Part shown: positions 46,101-54,382 of the stretch, piece after piece
Position numbering within the stretch: the first letter of the stretch is position 1
How the letters are laid out: each line of letters begins with the position of its first letter
Assembly: GCA_034359265.1 (NCBI GenBank)
Contig: CP136890.1
Span: 28,872,501 to 28,936,500, forward strand
Direction: 5' to 3'
DNA length: 64,000 bases
DNA from: Canna indica
Taxonomy: Eukaryota; Streptophyta; Magnoliopsida; Zingiberales; Cannaceae
Made by a program: the position numbers and the translations under genes
Notes under the pieces: model-generated
Databases searched by the model: none
Told to the model about the DNA's origin: nothing
Seen by the model: only the letters and a program-made list of their open reading frames with translations

Positions 46101-49100
46101 CTCAAACATTTCAAGCATCTTTTCCTTCAGCATATTGACGTCATCTGCTAGTGCTCCAACTACTTTCTCCAACGTTTGCACTTTAGAGTCCATTCTTGCC
46201 TTTACCATCTGCTGCTACAATGGAAGATGGGGACGTAGTCGTACCCAAAAGAGCAAGCCAAAAGTTGATAAATTAGGTCACAGTTGACTGAGTAGTAAAA
46301 TTTGTTTGCTTGAATCAACACTGTAGTTTGCCGATTATGGCCTAAGACACTCAGTCTGCGCCAAAATGGGAAGACTGCTTGAAGAAAGAAATATCCGATT
46401 TCTGAAGAAGAAAACTAGGTGGCACAAAATGAAAAGAACTTGACGGCAATCAGCGAGATGTGTGGAGAACACTATTCTGACGAAGAAAACCTGGCGGCAC
46501 AGAATGAAATCAAACGGCGGAAAGAAAGCACCTGGATTGGCGGCAGTAAGATCGCCAAGGAGAATCGTGATTAATAGATTTGAGAAGATGAATCGCTGGT
46601 GATGAAGTGGCGATCGCGAGATGCGATCGAACGACGAGCGCTCCAGGCGTGAATTGTGTCGCACGTGATTGGCTCCAGGTGGCGCTCGCGTCTCATGCGA
46701 GCGGTTCTTGATCGCCTGAATCAATGCTGGCTTGCTTCGATTTGTTGCTAGCGATGCGATTGTGTCTCCCGCGATGGCGCAGGCAGACGGGACTACAAGA
46801 TCGAGTGAGTCGCGCCTCACGCGAGCGACCCCCGATCGGAATTGGATGGGCGGCGATGAAATCGGAAGGGGTGGCTGTGTTTATGGAATTGGCGATGGCA
46901 GGGATTGATGAGTCTGGTGATCAAGCAATCCGGCGGCACAGGAACTTGTTCTGATACCAGGTGATAGGATCCAGGAATTGAATTCGAAGATTAACAGAGT
47001 TTCAACAACTCTAGATTAAGGATTTATGAACTCGGAAATAAGATAACAAGTTCACTAGTCTTCGAGGGACTAGTACCTCCAAAACAAACATAACGCTTTT
47101 CAAGATAAAACTAACTCCCTATCATCAGCACCTATTTATTCAAAATAAAACCTAAACACCCTTTCATGGACACCCTTGTCTTCTCTACTTTGGGCCTGCA
47201 TCTCGGGCCTACGTTTATAGACAAAACGTATAGTGGGCCTATCAATCAACCTCAGTCGTGTTAGGATCATGGAGATAACGCCTACCTATTATGATGCATG
47301 CCACTCTTCAATTGACTAGACTTAAATTCTATATTTTCATTCCAACTCCAAGTGTTGTACATCAATTTGAGATGTTTTTATGTCTTATTATATATGCATG
47401 GTTTAAAATACCGGTGCCAGTATTTAATCAAGTGTTTAGGTTTTTTTATTTTTTTATTTCTTTATTTTTCATGGTGGAAAAAATTGTATCTAGTGTCTAG
47501 GTTTTTTTATTTTTTTTATTTTTTTTATTTTTTTATTTTACATGGTGGAAAAAATAGTTTTGAACTTCAAAATAGAGTTTAAAGTTATAGGAGAGTGTGT
47601 GAGGGTGAAATGAGGGGTTTGGGGTGTTTTTTTAACCCCCAAATCCCCCAAAACCGGGTCATATAGCCGTTTGGAGCAATTGGGAAAAGACTAGGAAGTA
47701 ACGCCTGGTATCTGCGTTACCAACCCGATATCGGGCAGTACCGCCCGGTACGACTGGTACACCCTGTTATCGAGTATACCAATACCGGTTTTCGGTTTTA
47801 GAAAACCGGTAAAACCGAACAGTTCGGTTTTTGAAACCATGTGTATATGTTTATAATCCTTTTAATGAAGTAATCTATGAAAAACATTGTTTGGAGTACA
47901 AAATAAGAAAATTCTACTGTTACAATCCTATACAATCCAGTTTGTATGGACTGTTTCATGTGTGAGTATGGTACGACACTACTACATATTGGTAGCAGGC
48001 AAATACTGAGATCGGTATCTATATATTAGATTTTAAATCTTGATGCAACCTAGTTTCTTTACCCATGTAGGATAATTACATGGTATCTTTCGATATGATA
48101 TATAGACTTGTGCAGATTGCATTAGCTTTTCCCAAAATGATTGATATAAGAGTCTTATTTCATTTTGGGGTGTTTTTCTTCATAATATATTTTACATCAG
48201 CTAATAATTCTGTATTTTCAAAATAAGTACATAATGAATATGGTTTTTGTCACAGATCTTGGAGCCCTCTAAAGAAGTTGCTTTACAACTTCTAGAACAA
48301 GGTCATCAAAACTCTCAGATTCGGAAGCTGGGTATGGATATGCTTCGGCATCTATCTCTTCATCATGATTTCGTCACTGTTCTATTGCAAGATGGATACT
48401 ACCTTGAAGCTCTGCGGTATGCTAGAAAACAGAAGGTATTTGTCCACTTTTATGATTATTTTATGGAAATAATACATATAAAGGGATTTTTTTTATTTTT
48501 TCTTAGACAAATATCAGTAGATGGCAAAAAAAATCAGGAACATAACTGAACAGGCTTGTAAATCTCTCTTATCAATTTGTAACTTTGAAGTGGATGATAG
48601 ATCTAACATACTATTTTCTTACTTCATCTGACTTGTATTTTGATTAGTTCTATTGACATGAAATGTTGGTTTTGGCTTATTATGGAATGAGGGGCAAAGG
48701 AACCACTATTGGTGAAACTTGTTACAAGATATACTGTCCATAATTTAAGGATAGGTGTTTCTTTTTCTCTGAGAAATGAAGTCATTTAGAACAAGTAAAT
48801 AGATATTTTAGTGCAAATGTGCAATATCATCTTCATCAATTGCAGAAACAATTGCAGTGATCCTCTAACCAATGACTATGTGGAAGAGGTTGGTTACATA
48901 AAGCGTTTCACATGGCAGCAACAATTGTAAGCTTTGCCTTGCAAGAATTTTCATCTCAAAAGACTGATTTCAAATTCTCCACTAAAGTAAAACAACTAAA
49001 AAATATGATGTGTATAATTAGAATGAATCTATGTATAATTCCATAACTTCATATGGAATTTTTTTAGAATGGAGTCATGTATAATTTATAACTTTTTTTC

Positions 49101-49389
49101 AGCACGAGGAAAAAATGCTAGTAATGCCATGTGCGTTATGTTTTAATTCCAACTTGGTGTATGTTTTCAATAGAGTGGTTCGTTTCATTTCCTTTTACAA
49201 TAACTAATTTTTTGATGGTTCATGTAGGTGATTACAGTCCATCCATCCCTATTTCTTGAAGCAGCAGTTGCAGCTAATAACTCGCAGCACCTTGCTGCGG
49301 TGCTCAGATTCTTCTCTGATTTCACACCAAGCTTCAAGATCACATCGGACTACAACAGATATCACATGATATTGAGTGAAATGTCTTAG
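25174..49389 (+). CDS. RMC1: RMC1 (Mic1/C18orf8) homologue, regulator of the MON1-CCZ1 complex
   Basis: Eleven coding exons: 25174-25341, 25421-25680, 31686-31839, 33754-33863, 33945-34032, 35028-35339, 35419-35493, 35596-36296, 36495-36603, 48256-48435 and 49228-49389. Splice phases all agree, giving 772 codons without a stop. Residues 1-about 365 form the beta-propeller-like N-terminal region ([20 protein letters not shown] near the start; [30 protein letters not shown]). About 435-590 is a Ser/Asn-rich, probably disordered linker. The C-terminal Mic1 helical domain (about 590-772) includes [20 protein letters not shown] and [12 protein letters not shown]. In animals RMC1 binds MON1-CCZ1, the Rab7 exchange factor acting in endosome and vacuole/lysosome traffic; the same role is inferred here. 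Human RMC1 is shorter (about 657 residues). Introns 2 and 9 contain large transposons, yet every exon is intact. Confidence 0.9.
25999..26399 (+). repeat. 5' LTR of the intron-2 Gypsy element
   Basis: This 401-bp LTR has TGTCACGCACCGCC at the start and GAAAGCTTCTTGTCACC-type sequence in the second half. It contains about 105 bp (about 26120-26230, including a TATAAATA near 26202) that is missing from the right LTR. Confidence 0.85.
26440..27864 (+). pseudogene. Gypsy gag split by a hAT MITE
   Basis: The N-terminal part (26440-26755) has a Glu-rich coiled stretch. After the MITE the frame continues (27343-27864) through [17 protein letters not shown] into the retrotransposon gag domain: ASLWWRTKH (about 27554), [14 protein letters not shown] (27611-27652) and [11 protein letters not shown] (about 27772). 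Removing the MITE and one duplication copy keeps the reading frame. The gag matches the family of chromodomain-type Gypsy elements. Confidence 0.8.
26756..27342. mobile_element. hAT-type MITE inside gag, GC-rich arms
   Basis: It is 587 bp, beginning CAGGGTTGTCAAAAGCG and ending CGCTTTTGACAACCTTG (near-perfect inverted repeats), and is flanked by perfect 8-bp duplications GAGGAGGC (26748-26755 and 27343-27350). An 8-bp duplication and CA(G)GG ends are diagnostic of hAT. Both arms are packed with GGCGC/GCGCC words (for example around 26775-26870 and 27240-27300), so it can fold on itself. There is no transposase. Confidence 0.9.
27884..28805 (+). pseudogene. Gypsy nucleocapsid and protease remnant
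   Basis: The frame at 27884-28321 ends in the retropepsin site MVDTGATHK (28292-28320), followed by a one-base frameshift. The protease continues at 28381-28821 ([32 protein letters not shown]), which is the second half of the fold, and a pre-RT linker. The reading then passes directly into RNase H-end sequence, marking the internal deletion. Confidence 0.75.
28815..29400 (+). pseudogene. RNase H end, integrase zinc finger and tail
   Basis: The stretch starts with the [13 protein letters not shown] end of RNase H (about 28825), followed by the [18 protein letters not shown] segment. Then comes the integrase zinc region with [12 protein letters not shown] (29164-29200) and the start of the core, [19 protein letters not shown] (29234-29290). 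The remainder of the core is absent; a short tail resembling the end of the polyprotein (29330-29400) precedes the purine tract. Confidence 0.75.
29424..29719 (+). repeat. 3' LTR of the intron-2 Gypsy element
   Basis: At 296 bp it is shorter than its partner because of an internal deletion after TGCTTCCC; the remaining sequence is nearly identical. The missing segment includes the TATA-like box. Confidence 0.85.
29829..30233. mobile_element. hAT MITE of the CATGGTTT family
   Basis: It is 405 bp, starting CATGGTTTTAAAT and ending ATTTATAACCATG, with perfect 8-bp duplications ATTAGAAC (29821-29828, 30234-30241). The interior is rich in GGTACCG/CGGTACC words. The same termini recur at 37247, 40160-42102 and 47397-47841. 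Confidence 0.9.
30603..31205. repeat. Possible MITE in RMC1 intron 2
   Basis: The left edge TTCTTTTGGTTGAAGGGAAT and the right edge, reverse complement GTGTTTGGCCAAGGGGAAT, are similar, with the GGAAT(A/G)-rich interior seen in such elements. No duplication is clear and there is no ORF. From 31206 to 31685 I see only intron sequence. Confidence 0.3.
31840..33753 (+). other. RMC1 intron 3, no gene
   Basis: I see no coding sequence. A GC-richer patch with CCAGTCTGACTGGCCAGG-like words (about 33230-33360) may be repeat-derived. The acceptor that keeps phase is TCTAG at 33753, giving Phe-Ser-Ser-Ala-Gly-Ile; the nearby CTGCAG at 33766 would break the frame. Confidence 0.5.
34033..35027 (+). other. 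RMC1 intron 5, no gene
   Basis: This is an AT-rich intron between donor GTATTG (34033) and acceptor TTTCCAG (35027). I see no repeat or ORF with family features. Confidence 0.5.
37607..38030 (+). pseudogene. BED-type zinc finger part of hAT transposase
   Basis: From the ATG at 37607 the frame reads [19 protein letters not shown], then [19 protein letters not shown]: the BED finger Cys pair (C-x2-C) with the conserved GGI-LK segment. In intact copies the segment after LK holds the His ligands; here it is altered and followed by a stop. The later [20 protein letters not shown] block continues the N-terminal region. The related finger on the minus strand at 41604 is better preserved. Confidence 0.75.
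38446..38597 (+). mobile_element. tRNA-derived SINE, Au-like
   Basis: It carries a polymerase III A-box-like TGGCGTAACGGTAAAG (from about 38455) and a B box GGGTTCGAGCC (38498-38508), followed by the ACGGAAACAACCTCT-type body of the plant Au SINE. It is flanked by 9-bp duplications differing at one base (TGAGGTCGA 38437-38445; TGAGGTTGA 38598-38606). It ends in TTTCTATTTTAA and is not a functional tRNA gene. Confidence 0.8.
38808..39550 (+). pseudogene. hAT transposase DUF659-like remnant
   Basis: The frame contains [28 protein letters not shown], the conserved V-Q-VTDNA-N---AG-L block of plant hAT transposases (38808-38892), then a [20 protein letters not shown] segment (CAAHCID-like). Later pieces (about 39440-39550) resemble the acidic tail. 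The C-terminal dimerisation domain is not recognisable. Confidence 0.65.
40160..42102. mobile_element. hAT element with internal deletion, CATGGTTT family
   Basis: It is 1943 bp with termini CATGGTTTAAAATACC and AAATCGTACC...-type inverted ends (right end GAACCATG), flanked by 8-bp duplications GTTTCAAC (40152-40159, 42103-42110). A further TTTCAAC follows the right copy. Both subterminal regions are filled with GGTACCG/CCGGTA words. It encodes a BED-finger protein on the minus strand but no transposase core. Confidence 0.9.
40495..41604 (-). pseudogene. BED-finger protein of an internally deleted hAT element
   Basis: The frame from 41604 to 40495 (370 codons) has one in-frame UAG at 41245-41247. 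The N-terminus is a BED finger: [40 protein letters not shown] (C-x2-C and H-x-C ligands visible). The second half is Ser/Gly/Asp-rich with a Lys-rich [18 protein letters not shown] stretch (nuclear-localisation-like) and the [12 protein letters not shown]...tail found at the C-terminus of related hAT transposases. The catalytic DUF659 and dimerisation regions are missing. It could have acted as a DNA-binding competitor, but this is inference. Confidence 0.75.
42314..42964 (-). pseudogene. Integrase zinc-finger start fused to C-terminus and chromodomain
   Basis: The open frame begins with [21 protein letters not shown], the His half of the integrase H2C2 finger. After WERLKN it jumps to NRMKQ...[20 protein letters not shown], the C-terminal integrase domain. 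The Cys half of the finger and the whole D,D-35-E core are deleted. The chromodomain follows (residues about 155-205: [27 protein letters not shown]). Chromodomains steer integration to marked chromatin. The frame has no stop over 216 codons. Confidence 0.85.
42895..44420 (-). pseudogene. Gypsy RT and RNase H, frameshifted
   Basis: Read 3' to 5' on the plus strand: [19 protein letters not shown] and [14 protein letters not shown] (44293-44069), then [20 protein letters not shown] and the catalytic FFDDILVYS (44066-43950), [17 protein letters not shown], then RNase H with [18 protein letters not shown] and [19 protein letters not shown] (43646-43330) and [10 protein letters not shown] (43197-43170). 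The RT box reads F-D-D instead of Y-x-D-D. Frame changes at about 44067, 43780 and 43300 separate the parts. Confidence 0.9.
44564..45223 (-). pseudogene. Gypsy protease with upstream knuckle
   Basis: The frame includes [17 protein letters not shown] (about 44985-44930), a retropepsin site with D-F-G in place of D-T/S-G, and [12 protein letters not shown]. Just upstream (about 45232-45185 minus) [14 protein letters not shown] is the gag zinc knuckle. The frame runs 219 codons without a stop. Confidence 0.85.
45342..46208 (-). pseudogene. Gypsy gag, frameshifted
   Basis: The N-terminus is a coiled coil ([20 protein letters not shown], about residue 8 onward) followed by basic and Glu-rich sequence. 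The capsid part has [20 protein letters not shown] (45915-45856 region), then [19 protein letters not shown] and [17 protein letters not shown], conserved in plant chromovirus gag. At least two frame changes occur (about 45800 and 45665). Confidence 0.85.
46209..46961 (-). other. 5' leader of the intron-9 Gypsy element
   Basis: No recognised protein is present. It contains GATCGC/GCGATC-rich sequence (46500-46860) and ends with the primer-binding site at 46949-46959. The open frame at 46335-46820 has no family features. Confidence 0.6.
46962..47244 (-). repeat. 5' LTR of the intron-9 Gypsy element
   Basis: A 283-bp LTR, TGATAGGATCC to GGCCTATCA. Its terminal TGATAGG/CCTATCA is a 7-bp inverted repeat. 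It is the undisturbed copy used to define the hAT insertion in the other LTR. Confidence 0.9.
47397..47841. mobile_element. hAT MITE, CATGGTTT family
   Basis: It is 445 bp, CATGGTTTAAAATACCGGT to TTTTTGAAACCATG, with 8-bp flanks TATATATG and TGTATATG (one mismatch). It contains T-rich runs (47440-47540) and the family's GGTACC/CCGGTA subterminal words. It lies in the right part of the decayed hAT element. Confidence 0.85.
48436..49227 (+). other. RMC1 intron 10, no gene
   Basis: It runs from donor GTATTT to acceptor CATGTAG at 49227. I see nothing else in it. Confidence 0.5.
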
Positions 49390-50640
49390 CAGGTGTAAAC
49401 TATTACAACTCACTTTATTAGGGATCAATTATCTTTATCCCATTTTACACCCTTGTCTGCATTATGAGCTAGGTTTTTAGATATCTGATTGTGTGAATGA
49501 GGTAATAAGGGATGCGCAGCAATCTCAAACAAAATACAATCAGAGGGTTTCTACCTAAGAGTAGCCACTGACATTCGGTTGTTGCATCTGTAACTATTTT
49601 AATTGCGGACTTGCATTTTTTAAAAAAAAATACATTTCATGCATGAGCAGATGCTAAAGGTACTACCTCTAAGTTTTGAACCTCTTACTAGAGGCAACAT
49701 GCCCTCATGTCTTAGCGGCCTAAGCTGCAGTGGAACTTTGTACTAGCATCTGGGCAGCCTAAATATGCTGGAGCTTTGAATTGCGTTACGTAGTCAAACC
49801 ATAAGCTGCAGTGGGAAAAGTGCAAATTTATTAGTGTTGTGAATGGATTTGAAATCCTAGCTGAGATTGATTATAGTGCTATTTAAGCAAGAAGCATCTT
49901 AATTTTCTTTTCTACTCTAACTTACCAAGCCAAATTGGGTTGTCCTGATTTTCGACTAGTGGATCAATTAATTGCATTATATTATATAATAATTCATCTT
50001 AATATTCATGCACGGTAGCATCAAATTAAGTATCATTTTCAATCATCAATGTTAAAGTTAGATGTATGGCTGAAAAAATAGGAGGAATGCAGTCCTCAAT
50101 TATCTGCTTAAAATAATAGAATTCCTAATCCATTTAAAATATAAACTTAAGATAATTGATTATTTTTTATAAAAAAAGTTAATCACTTATTGAGTTAAGC
50201 GTTATTTCAATAATGTAGACTTTTCAATGATTCAACCATGTGAAACTAATTTTTCTTGCCTTCAAAATTCATGAGTTCAACTAGTCCAATGGAGAATTTG
50301 TCTCTCAAGTTTCTCAATCCTAGTAATCTAAGCTTTTATCCAGTGTAACTTATGTATATGGTTGAATTTTTAGACTTGCAGAATGAAAGATGGATTGTCA
50401 CCTCGTCTAGGTGAACATAGCAAGTCACTGCATAGTTATTAATCTATTCTCGCTTGAGATTGAATATGCTGCAAGTCTTCCTAATTCTTGGCTGGACATA
50501 GCTCTAGGGTGACCTACAAAGACACTCTGATGCTCAAGTAAGGACGTATTCGAGGAGGTGTTTGTAAGAATTGGATTTGAGATGTATTTGAAGATGTCGG
50601 CTTTGGCTTATAAGATGTCTTTAATGAGATGTATTCAATG
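49390..50640. other. 3' untranslated and intergenic sequence after RMC1
   Basis: The RMC1 stop is TAG at 49387-49389. No clear AATAAA is seen close to it. The rest is AT-rich and has no recognisable gene or repeat. Confidence 0.4.
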
Positions 50641-50749
50641 GGGGGATTTTTTCTTAATTATCGTGTGAATATGCCTTAAGGGAGTCAATTGTTGAATTGT
50701 ACCTCTTAATTGTGTTGTAATTATATTTGAATTCTTCGGATATAGGCCA

Positions 50750-51200
50750 AAAATGAAAAATGCCCCAGGGTGATTGGGCGGAGCCCCTGGGCATGACTTG
50801 GGTCGACCTAGGTTCATGAGTGACTCGGTCGAGCTAGACTTCATGGGCTCACCAAACGGGCATGAGGATCTAGTTCGGTCCACAGCCCCCGAACTTTGTC
50901 ATGATTTGTGGATTAAGTGTCTAGCACAAATTATGTGCCGACTTCTTTGTAGTTGCTGAGCTCTTCTTGTCTGTCGCACTATGATTGTGTGCCGAGTTGC
51001 AATTGTACGTCGAGCTCTGTCTTCGGGTTGAACTGCAAGCGTGTGCGAGCTCGGCGTATCTCTGTTTTGGCATTTTGTGGTTTTTAGGTTTATGTGCCCA
51101 GTATGGTGGCCGTGGGAAAAAGGGTGCATTTTCCACGTAGTTGGCCCTAGGTTGATATTTGTATTGATTCATCCCTCTTATGTCTAGGATTCCTATTACA
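50750..51200 (+). repeat. Possible LTR or leader of a Gypsy relic
   Basis: This GC-richer stretch has repeated TGTGCCGA and GAGCTC words (CTGAGCTCTTCTTGTCTG, GTGTGCCGAGTTGC, GTACGTCGAGCTC), directly upstream of gag-like coding sequence. The position suggests LTR or leader sequence of the same relic. No paired LTR was found. Confidence 0.3.
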
Positions 51201-51209
51201 TCAAAGTTA

Positions 51210-52010
51210 TGGGGAAGAAAGACATTTGCCTCGAGTTAGTATATAGTAAGTAAGCCAGGGATCGTCCTGGACCCATATCGCTGGGTCCACGTCTCCACGA
51301 AGAGATAAAAAGGGAGAGGTCGGTTATGAGCAACCAAGGGAGCATCAAGGAGTTCCACAACAATGTGATGTTGTTCCGATCAAACAACGAGGAGGCCTTC
51401 GAGTGTTTGCCTTGCTCTGCCGAGGATACGGTCTTCCATGCTAGGGAGGATCCTGAGTTCATCTTCATGTACCGGGCTTTGTTCAACGACTCGACGTCAA
51501 GCTGCCCTTCTCCAACTTCAAGTGTGGAGTTCTGGTCCAAATGGACATTGCCCCCAAATAGCTACATTCGAACACTGAGGGAACGTCAAACTGCCCTTCT
51601 CCGACTTCATGTGCGGAGTTTGGCGTCAAGCCTAGCCTCAACGTCATTTTCATTTTCTTCCAAGCTAAGGGAACACTGAACGGGTAGTGGATCTCCCTGA
51701 GCGACACCTTGGGAAGGAAGCTGCTCAGCTTTTCAAAAGCTCTTATAAGAGCTTCAAGAATAAATTCTTCAGAATCAAGTCCCGAGGGAGCGACTAGTCA
51801 TTGTTCTTGGATGGGGTGTGAGCCAGAGAGAGGTTCCCACTATATTGGAGGCCCAATCCAATCAATATTTTATTGCTGGAAGACGACTGCCTCTCACCCA
51901 AGGAGAGAGTCACTGTGAGGTTCTTGGACCAGTGCGACCCCTCCATGTCCAATGACGAGGACGGAGCAAGCACCAAAATAGCGCAACAAAAAAAAAATAT
52001 AAAACTGATC
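51210..52010 (+). pseudogene. Gypsy gag-like relic
   Basis: Across frames one reads a DPEFIFMYRALF segment (about 51445-51485), KLPFSDFMCGV (about 51590), then SYKSFKNKFFRI (51735-51775) and LFLDGV (about 51808), in the same order as the conserved plant retrotransposon 'putative gag' domain (PEFF-Y---F--L-LPF--F---VL; YKGFK-RFF). A near-duplicate of the LPF...NS(W/Y) motif occurs at 51500-51620. Several stops break it. Confidence 0.5.
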
Positions 52011-52029
52011 CTCAACCCAAGCGTATCCA

Positions 52030-53108
52030 AGCATTTCTATTAAATTGATTCAACTTTAGAAACTATACCTTTGTAAATCATGTTCCATCTTTAGATCTGC
52101 GTGTCCAAGATCTCGATCTTCCTTCGGATCGTATGTGTTGCCAACGACGAGCATCCTCTACGGATAGCACACGAATGAACGGGGTGAAACGGGCGGCGAC
52201 CGATCGAGTGCTAACTCGGCGGGTCTCGAAACTCCTTTTGAGGCTTCTCTCTCAATGTGTGTGCGCGCGTGTCATCCATCACAGGACTGAGCAACCTTAT
52301 GCCTTACGCACGATTTTGCACTTTGGTGCACTACTGAATAATTTCTCTTAATATACATATATACATGTAAAATATGCATATGATATTCCATTTTGTTCCT
52401 ATAAGTTACTCATGCTAGTCAGAGAAGGATACACTAAAGCCATATACTTTTGAATGGATCAAATATGCAATTTCTCAATGTCATGTTGAGAAAAGTGTGA
52501 TAGTGAACGCTTTGAATAAAATCAAGACTAAAATTGACTGCTTTGAATAAAAGAATAAAACTACCCTTTATTCTCACATGCATTGCCTCCTTACGTTCAA
52601 TAGACTCCTAAATCTCATCCTAGTAGTGTTTCAAACAACACCTAACTTGATCAGCCCGTGCTTGGCGAAAAGCAAAGCTAATAATTATTTGCAAACTAAA
52701 AATTGAGGGCCTCTTTGGTTGGGCTTTGAATAAGCCCGTTTGCAGAAAAAATGACTACAAATAGCTCAAACGTGTTTTAAAAAATCCAATTATTAATCCA
52801 TTTATTGCAAATAGATTTGCATTAAACCATTCAGGTAATTCCAGAAGAAATTAACTTCGATTAGTAGGATAAATTGCAGGGGATGTCAATTATAATCACA
52901 TTTGCACCGTGCAGATCATTTTTTATTGAAAAATGGATATGCTGGCAGATATGACTTTAAAAAATCAATACCTATGCAAATTCGGTATGGGTACGGTTTG
53001 GAAAGTCTATCCACACCATATCCAATCTACATTTGCATCCACATCCCTAGTCGCCTAGTTGGAATTACTCTATTCCCCTCAATTACTCGTGTAAATACAT
53101 AAATTATA
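52030..53108. other. Non-coding stretch
   Basis: No gene is seen. A GGGCCTCTTTGGTTGGGC word at 52708-52725 resembles a MITE end, but I found no partner. Confidence 0.35.
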
Positions 53109-53661
53109 AGGTAAAAAGCAAAAAGTCCTCCGAACTTTAGCTTAATTAACAAAAGACCCTACGAACTTTAAAAATATGCAAAAAACTTCACAGACTATTG
53201 AAAAATTAGCAAAAAGATTCATGTTGTTATCTTTTCGTTAATTTTATAATTAAAATATAATTTTTTGCATCACAATCAAAGTTCATTGGATGTTTTTGCT
53301 TCACAATCGAAGTTTATAAATTTTTTGCATCACAATAAAAGTTTATGAGTTTTTTTGCAAAGTACTAAAAGTTGAGAGAGAGAATTTAATATATATATAC
53401 AAAATATTTATATATTTGTTAATTTTTTTAAAAATATTATATTATATATGATATAGAAAAAATTATACGTGTACGAATGAGGTGCCGACACGTGGTGCTG
53501 ATGTGGAATTCTATTAAAAAGTTAATGGAGAAATAACGACATTGGCTTTTTTGCTAGTTTTTTAATAGTTCGTGGGGTTTTTTTTGCATGTTTTTAAAGT
53601 TCGTGAGATTTTTTGCTAATTAGGCTAAAGTTTGAGGGGGGAGGCTTTTTGCCCTTTACCC
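53109..53661. mobile_element. Mutator-type MITE with long inverted repeats
   Basis: It is 553 bp. The left arm (AGGTAAAAAGCAAAAAGTCC... to about 53220) is the imperfect inverse of the right arm (about 53548-53661, ending CTTTTTGCCCTTTACCC), over roughly 110 bp. Flanks are perfect 9-bp duplications TAAATTATA (53100-53108, 53662-53670). Long arms plus a 9-bp duplication are typical of Mutator-like elements. It contains no transposase. Confidence 0.9.
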
Positions 53662-53670
53662 TAAATTATA

Positions 53671-54382
53671 ATACAATAATTTTATCACAACCTTAAATAT
53701 TTATCATAAATTTACCAAGTTGCCAATTTATTTATGTGATTTATTGATTTATTCTTATTATATTATATTATATATTGTGTATTTAGGATGTGGAGTGATA
53801 TCCACATTTTCATTATACAGTCCAAATATAGTACAACATATCCATATATGCTATGGATATGGATGTGTGGTTGGAGATCAGTGTGCATATATGGGTTTTG
53901 CACTATAAGCATCATATCTGATTCATTGTTATCACTAATAAATTGGTAAAAAGACTAATTTGGTAGGAAATGAAAAATATTTGAATTCGAGATTCTTGTT
54001 TCATACTTTTCGATAAAGTTATGAAAGTAATGCTGAAGCCGTTTAGAACATCGAAGATATGATTCATATACCACTGGTTTTGGTAAGAACATCTTGGAAT
54101 GTAATTTGTAGGGGACCCTTCTAATTACTTGCTTGTAAAAGATATCAAATTTGTCTTTATAAAGAACTCGACCTTTGTGTTCTAGATTAGATATGTAAGA
54201 GTTGAAATATAACAAGAGTTGGAGTTTAAAATTATTAGCCATAACAATGTGGGGGAAGGAACCAATAAAAAATAAAATGCTAGCATCCACTACAATATGA
54301 TGTGTGAGGTTCAAGGTTCAATCCCATGGTGCTCATAAATCTCCTTCTTCTTGATAGATAATTTATCATTTTCTAAATCATA
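53671..54382. other. Non-coding stretch
   Basis: AT-rich. An open frame on the minus strand (54314-53955, 119 codons) has no recognisable domain. A TA dinucleotide run (about 54385-54401) marks the LINE tail. Confidence 0.4.

Larger units (their letters stand above)
40115..47244 (-). mobile_element. Chromodomain Gypsy LTR element in RMC1 intron 9
   Basis: LTRs are 40115-42359 (3' LTR on the minus strand, interrupted by a hAT element) and 46962-47244 (5' LTR, 283 bp). Perfect duplications ATCAA flank it (40110-40114, 47245-47249). A methionine-tRNA-type primer site (TGGTATCAGAA, 46949-46959 minus) and, on the minus strand, gag, protease, RT, RNase H, integrase pieces and a chromodomain follow. 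The integrase core is deleted and several frameshifts exist, so it is not autonomous. By eye the LTRs differ at roughly 5% of sites. Confidence 0.9.
37247..48042 (+). mobile_element. Decayed autonomous-type hAT transposon in RMC1 intron 9
   Basis: The left end CATGGTTTTAAGTATC matches the hAT family named above. The probable right end is TTTTAAATCTTG at 48042, whose reverse complement gives CAAGATTTAAAAT. The flanks ATGTGAAC and ATGCAACC match at 5 of 8 bases, so the right boundary is uncertain. It contains a BED zinc finger and DUF659-like transposase pieces, all degenerate. Later insertions: a SINE (38446-38597), a Gypsy element (40115-47244) and a MITE (47397-47841). Without these the element would be about 3 kb. 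Confidence 0.65.

Noticed and set aside
45886..46287. 133-codon plus-strand frame.
   Set aside because: It is the reverse of gag on the minus strand, with Ser/Leu-rich shadow composition.
53955..54314. 119-codon minus-strand frame next to the LINE tail.
   Set aside because: It has no recognisable domain and is AT-rich; not enough to call a gene.
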